64,000 nucleotides of DNA. Source: Planctopirus ephydatiae. Its GTDB lineage: Bacteria > Planctomycetota > Planctomycetia > Planctomycetales > Planctomycetaceae. The notes beneath the pieces were generated by a model that was not told the DNA's origin, ran no database searches, and was given only the letters and a program-made list of their open reading frames with translations. Of the stretch, positions 28,045-36,492 are shown piece after piece. Position 1 is the stretch's first letter; every line of letters starts with the position of its first letter. The stretch is taken from the NCBI RefSeq assembly GCF_007752345.1, contig NZ_CP036299.1, positions 930,001 to 994,000 of the forward strand, read 5' to 3'. A program made the position numbers and the translations under genes.

Positions 28045-28361
28045 ATCTATGTGGCTTTCGCAGTCGATGCGTGGACAGGCGTATGTTTTCATCGGCAGTT
28101 TGAATACGCCTGTTGGTTGCCTGATGTTGACGACCAGTCTTCGACGAGAGATTTGTTTCGGCAGATTCTGCCACTGCTCTGCCTCTAATGATGAGCAGTC
28201 AGACTTTGCCGAGAATGAGCGTTTAACGTACAGCTCAGGTTGGAAGTATTCAGGTCAGAAAACATTGTGAGCGGAAATCGCTGTGCCAACATGACGTTTG
28301 CCAGCATGGGAAGAATTTAGACTCGGGTTCGCGAGAATAAAAGACTCAGGGAGGAGTCGGT
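28045..28361. other. Intergenic stretch inside the mur/ddl cluster
   Basis: About 320 bases between murB and the STN-like gene, all on the plus strand. I see no terminator with a T run, so read-through from murCB is possible; a second promoter may also lie here. A GGAGGAG Shine-Dalgarno sequence closes the stretch just before 28362. Confidence 0.4.
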
Positions 28362-29768
28362 ATGGGAGTTTCCCAACCATGGATGGCAATCACCTCAGCC
28401 ATGGCTCAGCATTGGGTTGACCTCTGCACGGGCCGATGGGCAGCCAGGCTGTTGGCGGCCAGCCTGTGGGGTGCGATCACCTTCCAGCAGCTTCCCGGTC
28501 TGTGCGCTCAGGAGCAGATTCCGAGTCACGAGCCTCCCGTCTCGGCATTAAGTATCGAGAACAACATCTCAGCACCCCGTCGTCTCATGGGCCACGAATC
28601 GTTGGTTCCCCAGCCGGCAACAATCATCACTGCTTCAGGTGCCGCGCCGACGACTCCCGCAAAAACCCGCCATTACATCTTTCAGGTCCAGGTCATTGAG
28701 GTGGATGAGCAGGGCGTACAAACTGTTGTGGCGACGCCCCGCATTCAAACAACAGGAACCCCCTCTGGCTTTGTCACCGAGAAGCCCGATGGCCAACGCT
28801 TTGAGTTTACTGTCGCGGTTTCCAACTCATTCAATCGCCCCGCTGAAGTTTCAACATTGCCAGCCGCCATACCACCTGCAGTAGCTGCTGCACCTGCGGG
28901 AACCGCTCAGGCTCCCCGATCGCTGGGAGGGATGGCTGAGCAATACGCCGCCATGCCTCAAATTGGTGGTGCCCCGACTCTTGATGCCAATACCAGTCTC
29001 GAAACGGAACGTAATCAGGCCAAAAATCTCGCGTTTCCCGATCTCTCTGATCTGCCACCTTCTCCGGCCACCGCTGCCAATAGTCGCCCCAGGGCTTTCA
29101 TTCCCAATGATCAAGCGGCACCTCTGGCTTCCACGCCATTGGCTTCCACACCGCTGGCTTCCAACGCGATGGGAAGTTCCGCCTCCAGCGTGAATTCGGG
29201 CAATCGTGCTCCAGCGGGCCAAACCGAACCGGTGATCACTTCCGAAACAGTTCTTGATCGCCTGTCGAAAAAAATCTCTGTCAGCCTCACCAACGAAACC
29301 CGCCGCTCGGCTCTCCGCAAAGTGGCTGAAGAAGCCGGAGTGAATATTGTCATCGACCCTGCGGCACTGGTTTCTTCCCGGCCAAAGCTCGACGACACCG
29401 TCACGTTGAACATTGCCAATCAACCCGCCGATGAAGTGATCGAACAACTTGTCGCAGCGGCTGAACTGGCCTACGCCGTCAAACATGAAATCGTGTTGAT
29501 TGGCCATGCAGAGCAACTCCGGCCAAAACCTGAAGATTACTTCGTGAAGACCTATCCCGCGGGAGAGCTTGCTCCACTGGTAAATGGCCAGCCCGATTTC
29601 GACGCACTGGTCAGTGAGATTCAGGCCAGTGTCCAGCCGAAATCATGGAAAGGCCCCAACAGTGGCAGTATCCGTGTGTTTCAATCGACCGGTGCACTCG
29701 TCGTTCGACAGACAGAAGCGGGCCATTACGCACTCGAGAAATACTTAAAGAAGCGGGCTATTCGCTGA
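28362..29768 (+). CDS. Secreted protein with STN/secretin-N-like C-terminal region
   Basis: A 468-residue protein with a strong GGAGGAG ribosome site. The N-terminus holds a signal-like segment ending GLCAQEQ (about residue 48). The middle (about 100-290) is Ala/Pro/Ser/Thr-rich with a short repeat of LASTP units near 251-262. The C-terminal ~170 residues look like a secretin/TonB short N-terminal (STN) module followed by an N0/N1-like strand set: LSKKISVSLTNETRRSALRKV, VNIVIDPAAL, VTLNIANQPADEVIEQL, then VVRQTEAGHYALEKYL. No secretin beta-barrel is present. Its place between murB and ddl suggests an envelope role, perhaps in wall synthesis or an outer-layer complex. The precise function is unknown. 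Confidence 0.75.
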   Translation: MGVSQPWMAITSAMAQHWVDLCTGRWAARLLAASLWGAITFQQLPGLCAQEQIPSHEPPVSALSIENNISAPRRLMGHESLVPQPATIITASGAAPTTPAKTRHYIFQVQVIEVDEQGVQTVVATPRIQTTGTPSGFVTEKPDGQRFEFTVAVSNSFNRPAEVSTLPAAIPPAVAAAPAGTAQAPRSLGGMAEQYAAMPQIGGAPTLDANTSLETERNQAKNLAFPDLSDLPPSPATAANSRPRAFIPNDQAAPLASTPLASTPLASNAMGSSASSVNSGNRAPAGQTEPVITSETVLDRLSKKISVSLTNETRRSALRKVAEEAGVNIVIDPAALVSSRPKLDDTVTLNIANQPADEVIEQLVAAAELAYAVKHEIVLIGHAEQLRPKPEDYFVKTYPAGELAPLVNGQPDFDALVSEIQASVQPKSWKGPNSGSIRVFQSTGALVVRQTEAGHYALEKYLKKRAIR

Positions 29769-29837
29769 CAACAGTCCCGATGTGATCCGTGAGTCACGTG
29801 ATCTGATTGACACGATTCTTTCCGCAAGGTGCTGGGA

Positions 29838-30857
29838 ATGTCACGCGGGAACATACAGTCTGCTGCTACCAACCCACCACGATGGAACATTGCCTTGCTG
29901 GCCGGTGGTGATTCTGACGAGCGGTCAATCAGCCTCAGAAGCGGGCAGGCCGTTTGTCAGGCCTTGCAGGAGCGTGGCCATTTCATACTGCCGATTGACC
30001 CCGCCATCGTTTCACTCAAGGGAATGGATTGGAACGGTTTCGATGCGGTCTTTATCTCCCTGCATGGACGGTTTGGCGAAGACGGCGGTGTGCAGACATT
30101 GCTCGAAGAATCCGGAATTCCTTACACGGGGAGCAGCAGTCAGACTTCCCGTTTAGCGTTTGATAAACGCATTGCCAAACAGAATTTTGATCGCATGCAG
30201 GTGCCAACTCCCGCCTGGTGCGAACTTTCACCTGACGAGTCATTCGATAGTTTGCTGATGAAGGCCCGGGAACTGGGTTGGCCTGTGGTCATTAAACCTG
30301 CATCGCAAGGCTCGAGCCTGGGCGTCTCGATTGTCCGCCAGCCAGAGCAACTTCAATCCGCTTATGAAAGGGCACGCCATTACGACGAGGCCCTCATTAT
30401 GGAAGCGGCAATTGTGGGCAGCGAATGGACTGTCGGCCTGCATGACGATGAAATCTTGCCACCGATCTGTATCGAGACAGACCGCGAGTTTTTCGACTGG
30501 GTCGCGAAATACGAAGATGACCACACACGTTACATCTTCGACAAACCTCTCCCGGCAACATGCCGACAGAAGCTGGAAACTGCCTGCCGGGGAGCCGTCC
30601 ACGCTCTGGGTGTGACCGGAATCTCCCGGGTCGATCTGATGCTCGATTCGGAAGGGAACCCATGGGTTCTTGAAATCAACACCATTCCCGGATTAACCGA
30701 TCACAGCCTCGTTCCTAAGGCGGCTCAGCAAGCCGGTTGGACTTTGGGAGAACTGTGCGAAGAGTCGATTCACCGCGCCATCCAAAGACGCCCCCGCAGA
30801 CCTCACTTACTCAGACGTGCTTCGTTTTCGACGCAGGCAAAATTTTTCCCTCAATGA
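29838..30857 (+). CDS. ddl: D-alanine--D-alanine ligase
   Basis: A 339-residue ATP-grasp ligase making the D-Ala-D-Ala dipeptide for peptidoglycan. The ATG at 29838 has GCAAGG upstream; a GTG nine bases earlier is possible. Motifs: NIALLAGGDSDERSISLRSG (N-terminal Ser/Glu loop), FISLHGRFGEDGGVQTLLE, PYTGSSSQTSRLAFDK, WPVVIKPASQGSSLGV (ATP-grasp), and SRVDLMLDSEGNPWVLEINTIPGLTDHSL with metal-binding Asp, Glu and Asn. The Arg/Lys-rich tail (QRRPRRPHLLRRASF) is longer than usual. It closes a murC-murB-x-ddl run. Confidence 0.95.
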   Translation: MSRGNIQSAATNPPRWNIALLAGGDSDERSISLRSGQAVCQALQERGHFILPIDPAIVSLKGMDWNGFDAVFISLHGRFGEDGGVQTLLEESGIPYTGSSSQTSRLAFDKRIAKQNFDRMQVPTPAWCELSPDESFDSLLMKARELGWPVVIKPASQGSSLGVSIVRQPEQLQSAYERARHYDEALIMEAAIVGSEWTVGLHDDEILPPICIETDREFFDWVAKYEDDHTRYIFDKPLPATCRQKLETACRGAVHALGVTGISRVDLMLDSEGNPWVLEINTIPGLTDHSLVPKAAQQAGWTLGELCEESIHRAIQRRPRRPHLLRRASFSTQAKFFPQ

Positions 30858-30881
30858 AACGATTCATATTTGAATCAACAC

Positions 30882-30912
30882 CATGAGGGAGGACTATCAG
30901 CCTTCCCTCATG
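30882..30912. terminator. Hairpin between convergent genes
   Basis: CATGAGGGA and TCCCTCATG form a 9-bp inverted repeat with a 13-base loop that can pair further, 24 bases after ddl and 30 bases before the end of the leftward oxidoreductase gene. It can serve both directions, though it lacks a long T run. Confidence 0.5.
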
Positions 30913-30941
30913 GAGAGTCGTTTATCAAGTTCACAATCCGG

Positions 30942-32249
30942 TTACAGCGTCCAGCCTTCGCGGTAAGGGCGGTTGATGATGGCGTCGGCTTCGGGAGTGC
31001 CGGGGCACTTGAGATTGACGGCATCCCAGGCAATGGGCTTCTGCATGCGATAAGCGAGGCAGCCCAATAAGACCGTTTCCGTCAGTGGGCCGGAGTAATC
31101 GAACGAGCAGGTTGTTGGCTCGCCCGTTTTACAGGCCCTGATCCATTCCTGGTGATGCCCGATGGAGCGAGGGATTGTGGGTGCGGGGGGCTTGAAATCG
31201 GCAAACTTCTCCTCAGGATAAAGCTTGTAACTGCCGTAATCGGCGAACATTTCCCCTTCACTTCCCACAAACATCACACCCGAACCAGGGACTTTACGAC
31301 CACGAACTTCCTTAGGCGTCATCGTGCCGTCGTACCACTTGAGTTTGCAGGCGGGCTGACTGCCTACCGCAGGGAATTCGTACTCGGCTGTCATGCCAAT
31401 CGGTGCTGTCTGCAGATTCAGAGCCGGCCCTTCGGCTGTGATCTTTGTCGGGTGCTTCAGCCCCAGTGCCCAGAAGGGAAGATCCATGTAATGGCAGCCC
31501 ATGTCGCCCAGCGTGCCATTCCCAAAATCCCACCAGCGGCGCCAGTTCGCTGGAACATAAGTGGGATGGAATTCCCGGAAAGGTGCCGGTCCAACCCACG
31601 AGTTCCAATCGAGCCCTTCGGGAACAGGCGGAAACTCTTTGGGAAGTTCGCCACCACCCCAGCCTTTACCAACCCAGACATGCACTTCGGTCACCGGGCC
31701 AATGGCACCACTGCGGATGATTTCGACCACACGCCGGTAGTTTTCACCGGCATGAATCTGCGTTCCCATTTGTGTGGCGACTTTGGCGGCAGCAGCCGTT
31801 TCCTGCAAAGAGCGGGCTTCAAACAACGAGTGGGTTAACGGCTTTTCTGTGTAGACGTGCTTGCCTTGTTTCATGGCAATCGAGGTGGGTGCGGCATGTG
31901 TATGGTCGGGAGTGCTCACCACCACTGCGTCGAAGAAATCGGGCGTATCAAAGAGTTTTCGATAGTCGGAAAACTTTTTCGCACTCGGGAAGAGTTCGAA
32001 GGCTTTACCGGCGCGACGGAAGTCGGCATCGACAATCGCGACGATGTTTTCGCTGGAGACACCCATGAGGTTCTCGTGCCCGCGTCCGCCCGGGCCAATG
32101 ACGGCAATGTTGAGTTTTTCATTGGCAGAGCGAGAGGCTGAGAACGCCGGGCGGGCGGTGACAAAACAACCCGCTGCCAAGGCAGCAGAAAGCCCTAGAA
32201 ACTGGCGGCGGGAAGACTGAACCGATGGATTCATGGATGGCAAAGTCAT
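30942..32249 (-). CDS. Gfo/Idh/MocA-family oxidoreductase with Tat signal
   Basis: A 435-residue protein; I take the ATG at 32249 because GGAG lies upstream and a Tat-type signal follows at once (SSRRQFLGLSAALAAG). Other in-frame ATGs are at 32285 and 32234. The Rossmann domain begins LNIAVIGPGGRGHENLMG, followed by AIVDADFRRAGKAFELF, VVVSTPDHTH and GKHVYTEKPLTHSLFEA, which is the EKP motif with the catalytic lysine of this family. The C-terminal part has the Idh beta-sheet domain (WWDFGNGTLGDMGCHYMDLP). These NAD(P)-dependent enzymes oxidise sugars, cyclitols or related compounds; Tat export with bound cofactor is common in planctomycetes. The substrate is unknown. Confidence 0.92.
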   Translation of the reverse strand: MTLPSMNPSVQSSRRQFLGLSAALAAGCFVTARPAFSASRSANEKLNIAVIGPGGRGHENLMGVSSENIVAIVDADFRRAGKAFELFPSAKKFSDYRKLFDTPDFFDAVVVSTPDHTHAAPTSIAMKQGKHVYTEKPLTHSLFEARSLQETAAAAKVATQMGTQIHAGENYRRVVEIIRSGAIGPVTEVHVWVGKGWGGGELPKEFPPVPEGLDWNSWVGPAPFREFHPTYVPANWRRWWDFGNGTLGDMGCHYMDLPFWALGLKHPTKITAEGPALNLQTAPIGMTAEYEFPAVGSQPACKLKWYDGTMTPKEVRGRKVPGSGVMFVGSEGEMFADYGSYKLYPEEKFADFKPPAPTIPRSIGHHQEWIRACKTGEPTTCSFDYSGPLTETVLLGCLAYRMQKPIAWDAVNLKCPGTPEADAIINRPYREGWTL

Positions 32250-32579
32250 GTGCTGTGGCTCCAAAGGTGAGGGCGGGGTATTCATCTTACGGGCGGGTAG
32301 AGTTGTCGGATGACAACCGCATGAGCAAATGGCGAGTGATACAACAAATCGTTGGCACAAAGTTTCTGATTCGCTGTACTCGCAGAATCCTCAGGTTTGC
32401 CGACTTCAAAGTCAACAACCCTCTTGATGATTTACGACAATCAAACCGATCGCGCGAGATCCTGTTGGAGCTTCATTCAGGCTTCAGGATCGACAGCTAC
32501 ACTGCTGCCAGAGCGGATTCGTGACGCTCGAAATCAAGAGGTGCAGGATTCTGAAATCCAGACCTGAGAACTGAAAAAA

Positions 32580-32614
32580 TCCTCAACACCTTGGCTCATC
32601 TCTGGTGTTGAGGA
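32580..32614 (-). terminator. Leftward-oriented terminator-like hairpin in the leader of the GPR-rich gene
   Basis: TCCTCAACACC and GGTGTTGAGGA form a perfect 11-bp stem around a 13-base loop. Read on the minus strand it is followed at once by TTTTTT (complement of the A run at 32573-32579), so it has the form of an intrinsic terminator for leftward transcripts, yet no leftward gene lies to its right for about 3.8 kb. On the plus strand it lies about 38 bases before the ATG at 32652. Confidence 0.6.
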
Positions 32615-32634
32615 AAGACGTTGGTCGAGTCTTT
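32614..32634 (+). promoter_or_regulatory. Second small hairpin upstream of the ribosome site
   Basis: AAAGAC, a 9-base loop and GTCTTT form a 6-bp hairpin immediately after the larger stem and directly before AAGGAG, the Shine-Dalgarno sequence of the GPR-rich gene. The two hairpins together could control translation or stability of this mRNA. Confidence 0.35.
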
Positions 32635-32651
32635 TCAAGGAGTTACAACAG

Positions 32652-33653
32652 ATGAGAAAATGGGCTGCCTCGATACTTTTGTTAACCGGTCTGGCTGTCA
32701 GTCTACCCGGTGCCGGTCTTTCTAATGTCTGGGGTCAACCACCTGGCGACGATCCACGTCCCGCCGGTGATCGTCCTGCTGGAGATCGTCCACCTGGAGA
32801 TCGTCCGGGGCGTCCTCGCCCGGAAGGTGACAACCCTGATCGACCTCGTCCAGAACGTGGCGGGCCAGAACGTGGCGGGCCAGAACGGCCCCGCGATGAA
32901 CGTCCAGAAGGACGCGGCCCGGAAGGCAGAGGGCCTGAAGGACGTGGGCCAGAAGGTCCGCACAGGCCTCAGGGAGAGTCTGTCACAGTCAAAGGCGAAG
33001 TCGCCCGGATTTCGGAAAACATTCATGGCGATGTTGATGGTGTGATCCTCAATGATGGGACTCGCGTTGCCTTCCCGCCGCATGTGGGAAATCGACTCAA
33101 GGAGCGTCTGACAGTCGGGACGCTGCTCAAAGTGGATGGACACAAAGAGCGCACACCACGAGGAATGGAACTTGTCCATGCTCGTGCACTCACTCCCGGT
33201 GAAGGGGAAACCATTCAGTTGCCACATCCCCCGACACCTCCCGGCCCTCCAGGTCGTGGCCCTGAAGGACGCGGGCCTGATGGTCGCGGGCCCGGCCCCG
33301 AAGGACGTGGGCCAGGGCCACGTGGTGAAATGGACGGCCCTCCTCGCGGCCCGCGTGATGGTGGCCCTGAAGGTCGTGGACCAGGGCCGCGTGATCTTGG
33401 GCCAGAAGGACGTGGACCAGGGCCAGGTGATCGCGGACCCGAAGGGCGTGGCCCAGATGGACGAGGACCGGGGCCTCGCGATGAAGCCGGCGGCCCACCC
33501 CGTGGTCCACGGGAAGGTGGCCCTCGTGAAGGTGGCCCAAGAGAGGGTGGCCCGGAAGTGCGACGTCCCGAGCGACCCGGTCCATCCACCGCAGAACTGC
33601 TCGAACAGATCGAACTTCTGCGAAAAGAAGTTGCTGAACTGAAAAAACGCTAA
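32652..33653 (+). CDS. Secreted Gly/Pro/Arg-rich repeat protein with coiled-coil tail
   Basis: A 333-residue protein with signal peptide (about 1-28). Residues 29-107 and about 195-310 are low-complexity repeats of units such as GDRP, GPER, GPEGR and GPGPR, rich in Gly, Pro, Arg, Glu and Asp, so highly charged and probably disordered. Between them (about 108-190) is a compact beta-rich domain (ESVTVKGEVARISENIHG, GVILNDGTRVAFPPHVG, VGTLLKVDGHKER) resembling a small OB-fold of the kind seen in nickel/copper or DNA-binding-like exported proteins. The last ~22 residues form a short leucine zipper (AELLEQIELLRKEVAELKK). The repetitive DNA leaves frames open on both strands, which are not genes. 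It precedes a two-component pair whose sensor has a similar composition. Confidence 0.8.
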   Translation: MRKWAASILLLTGLAVSLPGAGLSNVWGQPPGDDPRPAGDRPAGDRPPGDRPGRPRPEGDNPDRPRPERGGPERGGPERPRDERPEGRGPEGRGPEGRGPEGPHRPQGESVTVKGEVARISENIHGDVDGVILNDGTRVAFPPHVGNRLKERLTVGTLLKVDGHKERTPRGMELVHARALTPGEGETIQLPHPPTPPGPPGRGPEGRGPDGRGPGPEGRGPGPRGEMDGPPRGPRDGGPEGRGPGPRDLGPEGRGPGPGDRGPEGRGPDGRGPGPRDEAGGPPRGPREGGPREGGPREGGPEVRRPERPGPSTAELLEQIELLRKEVAELKKR

Positions 33654-33825
33654 CCAGGTCCACTATTCCAGCCCACTGTCATGCCAGACATCCACCCTGA
33701 AGGAAATCGTTTCTCGAAGGGGTGAAAACCGATGCCAGAATGTCGGTGGGTGGGAATCGTTCACTTTATCTGGATGCCACGTCGCATTGGTTCAAGAGTT
33801 TTTCTGCTGATGGGTGCTGATCAAG

Positions 33826-33866
33826 AACTGCTGGCGACCACTTTCCGCGTGTCGCCAGCAGTTTTT
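33826..33866 (+). terminator. Strong intrinsic terminator after the GPR-rich gene
   Basis: AACTGCTGGCGAC, a 12-base loop and GTCGCCAGCAGTT form a 13-bp perfect stem followed by TTTTT. It lies 173 bases after the GPR-rich gene and 63 bases before the response regulator, so the latter probably has its own promoter in the short remaining gap or is reached by read-through. Confidence 0.88.
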
Positions 33867-33928
33867 CTGTCATCCGTCGAAGGGAACCTCTGCAACACAT
33901 CCATGACCAGCCAGGAAGTTATCGCCGC

Positions 33929-34636
33929 ATGCGTGCCTTGATTGTTGAAGATCAGCCAGATCTGCTGTTTGCACTTCGAGGAATGCTGGAAGACGAAGGG
34001 TACGCCGTTGATACGGCTGCCGATGGTGAATCGGGGCTGCATCGTGCACTTGTCTGGGAATACGATGTCATTGTGCTTGACTGGATGCTCCCCCGGCTTT
34101 CCGGTTTTGACCTTCTGAAACAACTTCGCGCGAAGAAATCAACACCCGTGCTCATGCTCACAGCCCGTGATGGTGTGGCTGATCGAGTGCAAGGTCTCGA
34201 TCAGGGGGCCGATGATTACCTCGTGAAGCCTTTTGATCGTGGCGAACTTCTGGCCAGACTACGGGCGTTAATCCGGCGGGCAGCCGGTGAATCCGAATCA
34301 TTGCTCGAACTCGGGCAGGGAGTGACAATCAATCTTATTCATCGCAAAGTCTTCCGGGACGATGTCGAGATTGTGCTGACTGCCCGCGAGTACTCGATTT
34401 TTGAATATCTGGCACTGCATCGAGGTCGTGTCGTTCCGCGTACTGATTTGTATGACCACATCTTTGATGAAAATGACGAATCGCTCTCGAACCTGCTGGA
34501 TGTGCATATCTCGAATCTCAGGCGAAAACTTGGCCGTGATGTGATTGAGACCCGTCGTGGCTTGGGGTACATCATTCATAGTCAGGCATCTTCTGCAGAA
34601 CTTGTGGATGATGCATCCCACGATTCTGCTTCGTAA
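33929..34636 (+). CDS. OmpR/PhoB-type response regulator
   Basis: A 235-residue regulator. The receiver domain (1-115) has the acidic pair in VEDQPD, the phosphoacceptor Asp in DVIVLDWMLPRLSG (about Asp51), Thr in LMLTARDG and Lys in DDYLVKPFDRGELLAR. The C-terminal winged helix (about 130-225) has VLTAREYSIFEYLALHRGRVV, SNLLDVHISNLRRKLG and IETRRGLGYIIH, the Trans_reg_C DNA-binding pattern. AGGAAG precedes the ATG. The kinase gene begins 55 bases later, so the two form a two-component system. Confidence 0.95.
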   Translation: MRALIVEDQPDLLFALRGMLEDEGYAVDTAADGESGLHRALVWEYDVIVLDWMLPRLSGFDLLKQLRAKKSTPVLMLTARDGVADRVQGLDQGADDYLVKPFDRGELLARLRALIRRAAGESESLLELGQGVTINLIHRKVFRDDVEIVLTAREYSIFEYLALHRGRVVPRTDLYDHIFDENDESLSNLLDVHISNLRRKLGRDVIETRRGLGYIIHSQASSAELVDDASHDSAS

Positions 34637-34691
34637 ACGACGATTGTTCTCAAGGCTCGGGTCTCAAAAATTCTGCGCTGGATAATCTGTT

Positions 34692-36470
34692 GTGGTCGAA
34701 CTTACTTCCAAACGATGGCTCAGCATTCCCGACTTATGGAACAAGTTCGCTTCGCGGTCGATTCGCGGCAGTCTCGTCGTCTGGGTCACGCTCCTGCTGG
34801 GTGCAGTGCTGCTGTTCTTCGCCGTCGTGCTTTACGAAACCAATCGTCGATTAACGATCGAGCGCATCGAAAGTGAGCTCAGATCGTTTGGATTCTCGGT
34901 GCTGGCCAATGGCCGATTTGGCAATCGATTTCCCACAACCGATGGAGGAAATCGAGGTGATCGAGATCGCCATGGTCGTGATGGGATTGAACGGGAACGA
35001 CCGATAAGTGAACCAGGCCCTCCCGGCATGATCCCTCCTGAGCGAAGTCCAGATGAAGCCGGTCGTGAGGCAGGCAACCCACCTCTGCCACTCATTGCCG
35101 ACCAATTTCCCTTGGAGCAACCCGAGAGAAGAAATGATCGCAATGGACCCAATCCACGGGGAGGGGGAAGGAATGATTTTCCACCGGGAGAGCCGTTTCC
35201 GCGGAATGGCGGGCCGCCCGACTTTGATCGTCGTGGCCCCCCTGAGCGGATGTATTTTTTAATCCGCCGGGAAGATACTGGTGAGATCATCGATCGCTCT
35301 TTTGATCTGCCAGAAGATGCACTGGCTCCTTTTCCTGAATCGAAACTGCGAGGCCCAGGCGCCATTCACGATCCGACCCAATCCCGCTCAGTGAATGGTC
35401 GCTGGGAAGTGAAAGTCTTCGATCCCAGCCGAACACGTTCGATTGTCGTGGGCCGGTGGATTCAGCGGGAATGGGATGACCTGCAGCGTCTGCTGCTGCG
35501 AACGGGCCTGATTGCGCTCCTTTCGCTGATCATCGGTATTGCCGGTACTTGGTTGCTGGCCAGGCGCGTTCTTTCCCCGCTCGACGATATTTCCAAAACT
35601 GTCGATAAACTGACGGCCAGCACACTCAATCAACGGATTGACGTGGCCCCACTGAAAACGGAACTCCAGGCACTGGCCAAAGTTCTGAATGCCACCTTTG
35701 ATCGATTACAGGCCGGCTTTGAACGACAGGTTCGTTTTACCTCGGATGCCTCGCACGAATTGCGGACGCCAATCGCTGTGGTCCTGGCACAAACAGAACA
35801 TGCACTGGCTCGCGAACGCTCTGCACAGGAATATCGTCAGGCACTGAGTGCCTGTGGTCGTTCGGCATCCCGCATGCGCACTCTGGTTGAAAGTCTGCTG
35901 GCTCTGGCGAGAGCCGATTCGGGTCGATTACAGCTCAATTGTCAGCCCATCGATCTGTTGCCGGTCGTGGAACATGCAATCGAGTCGATCAAACCCAAAG
36001 CGGAAACCAGCCGCTTAAAACTGGCGGCGCAGCTCACTTCTGCCACTGTTTTTGGCGATGCTGTTTTTCTGGGTCAGGTCGTTACTAACCTGCTCAATAA
36101 CGCGATTGAGTACAATGCGCCTGAGGGGATGATCTTCGTCACTGTCACCTCGGATACAGACTCGGCCCGCATCTCCGTCGTGGACACTGGACGGGGGATG
36201 TCGGCTGAAGAACGATCGCATTTGTTTGAAAGATTCTTCCGGGCGGATGCCGCTCGTTCGGCGTCTGGTTCGACTGGCCATGGCCTGGGTCTGGCCATTT
36301 GCCGTGAGATTGTCGAGCTGCATGGCGGAAAGATCGATGTCTCCACAGAACTGGGTCGCGGCAGCACCTTTTGTGTCGTATTACCCTTGTATCGCGAAGA
36401 AGCGGCAAAGATCACAACCGAGATTGCAGCAGATCCAGAGACAAGCAATTCTCAAACGACGAGTGAATGA
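34692..36470 (+). CDS. Sensor histidine kinase with Gly/Pro/Arg-rich periplasmic domain
   Basis: A 592-residue kinase with a GTG start. TM1 is at about 27-48 and TM2 at about 271-290. The periplasmic part between them is unusual: residues 75-185 are rich in Gly, Pro, Arg, Asp and Asn (RGDRDRHGRDGIERERP, PPGMIPPERSPDEAG, RNGGPPDFDRRGPPERM), followed by a compact ~80-residue portion near the membrane (YFLIRREDTGEIIDRSFDL to IVVGRWIQREWD). Then HAMP, HisKA with SDASHELRTPIAVV (His355), and HATPase_c with N-box VTNLLNNAIEYNAPEG, G1 VVDTGRGM and G2 GHGLGLAICREIVELHGG. The core resembles the heavy-metal/CusS-type EnvZ-like kinases. It should phosphorylate the regulator just upstream. Confidence 0.93.
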   Translation: MVELTSKRWLSIPDLWNKFASRSIRGSLVVWVTLLLGAVLLFFAVVLYETNRRLTIERIESELRSFGFSVLANGRFGNRFPTTDGGNRGDRDRHGRDGIERERPISEPGPPGMIPPERSPDEAGREAGNPPLPLIADQFPLEQPERRNDRNGPNPRGGGRNDFPPGEPFPRNGGPPDFDRRGPPERMYFLIRREDTGEIIDRSFDLPEDALAPFPESKLRGPGAIHDPTQSRSVNGRWEVKVFDPSRTRSIVVGRWIQREWDDLQRLLLRTGLIALLSLIIGIAGTWLLARRVLSPLDDISKTVDKLTASTLNQRIDVAPLKTELQALAKVLNATFDRLQAGFERQVRFTSDASHELRTPIAVVLAQTEHALARERSAQEYRQALSACGRSASRMRTLVESLLALARADSGRLQLNCQPIDLLPVVEHAIESIKPKAETSRLKLAAQLTSATVFGDAVFLGQVVTNLLNNAIEYNAPEGMIFVTVTSDTDSARISVVDTGRGMSAEERSHLFERFFRADAARSASGSTGHGLGLAICREIVELHGGKIDVSTELGRGSTFCVVLPLYREEAAKITTEIAADPETSNSQTTSE

Positions 36471-36492
36471 CTCGGTATGGTCACAACATCGC

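Larger units (their letters stand above)
32250..32651. other. Divergent intergenic region with structured leader
   Basis: About 400 bases between the leftward oxidoreductase and the rightward GPR-rich gene. The right-hand ~70 bases carry two consecutive hairpins described separately. The remainder holds both promoters; no gene is recognised. Confidence 0.45.

Noticed and set aside
31152-31838. A 228-residue rightward frame opposite the Gfo/Idh gene
   Set aside because: Antisense shadow of a well-supported gene.
33136-33663. Further long open frames on both strands across the GPR-rich gene
   Set aside because: They arise because the DNA repeats with a period divisible by three and is GC-rich; they have no ribosome sites, and the signal-peptide frame starting at 32652 explains the region.
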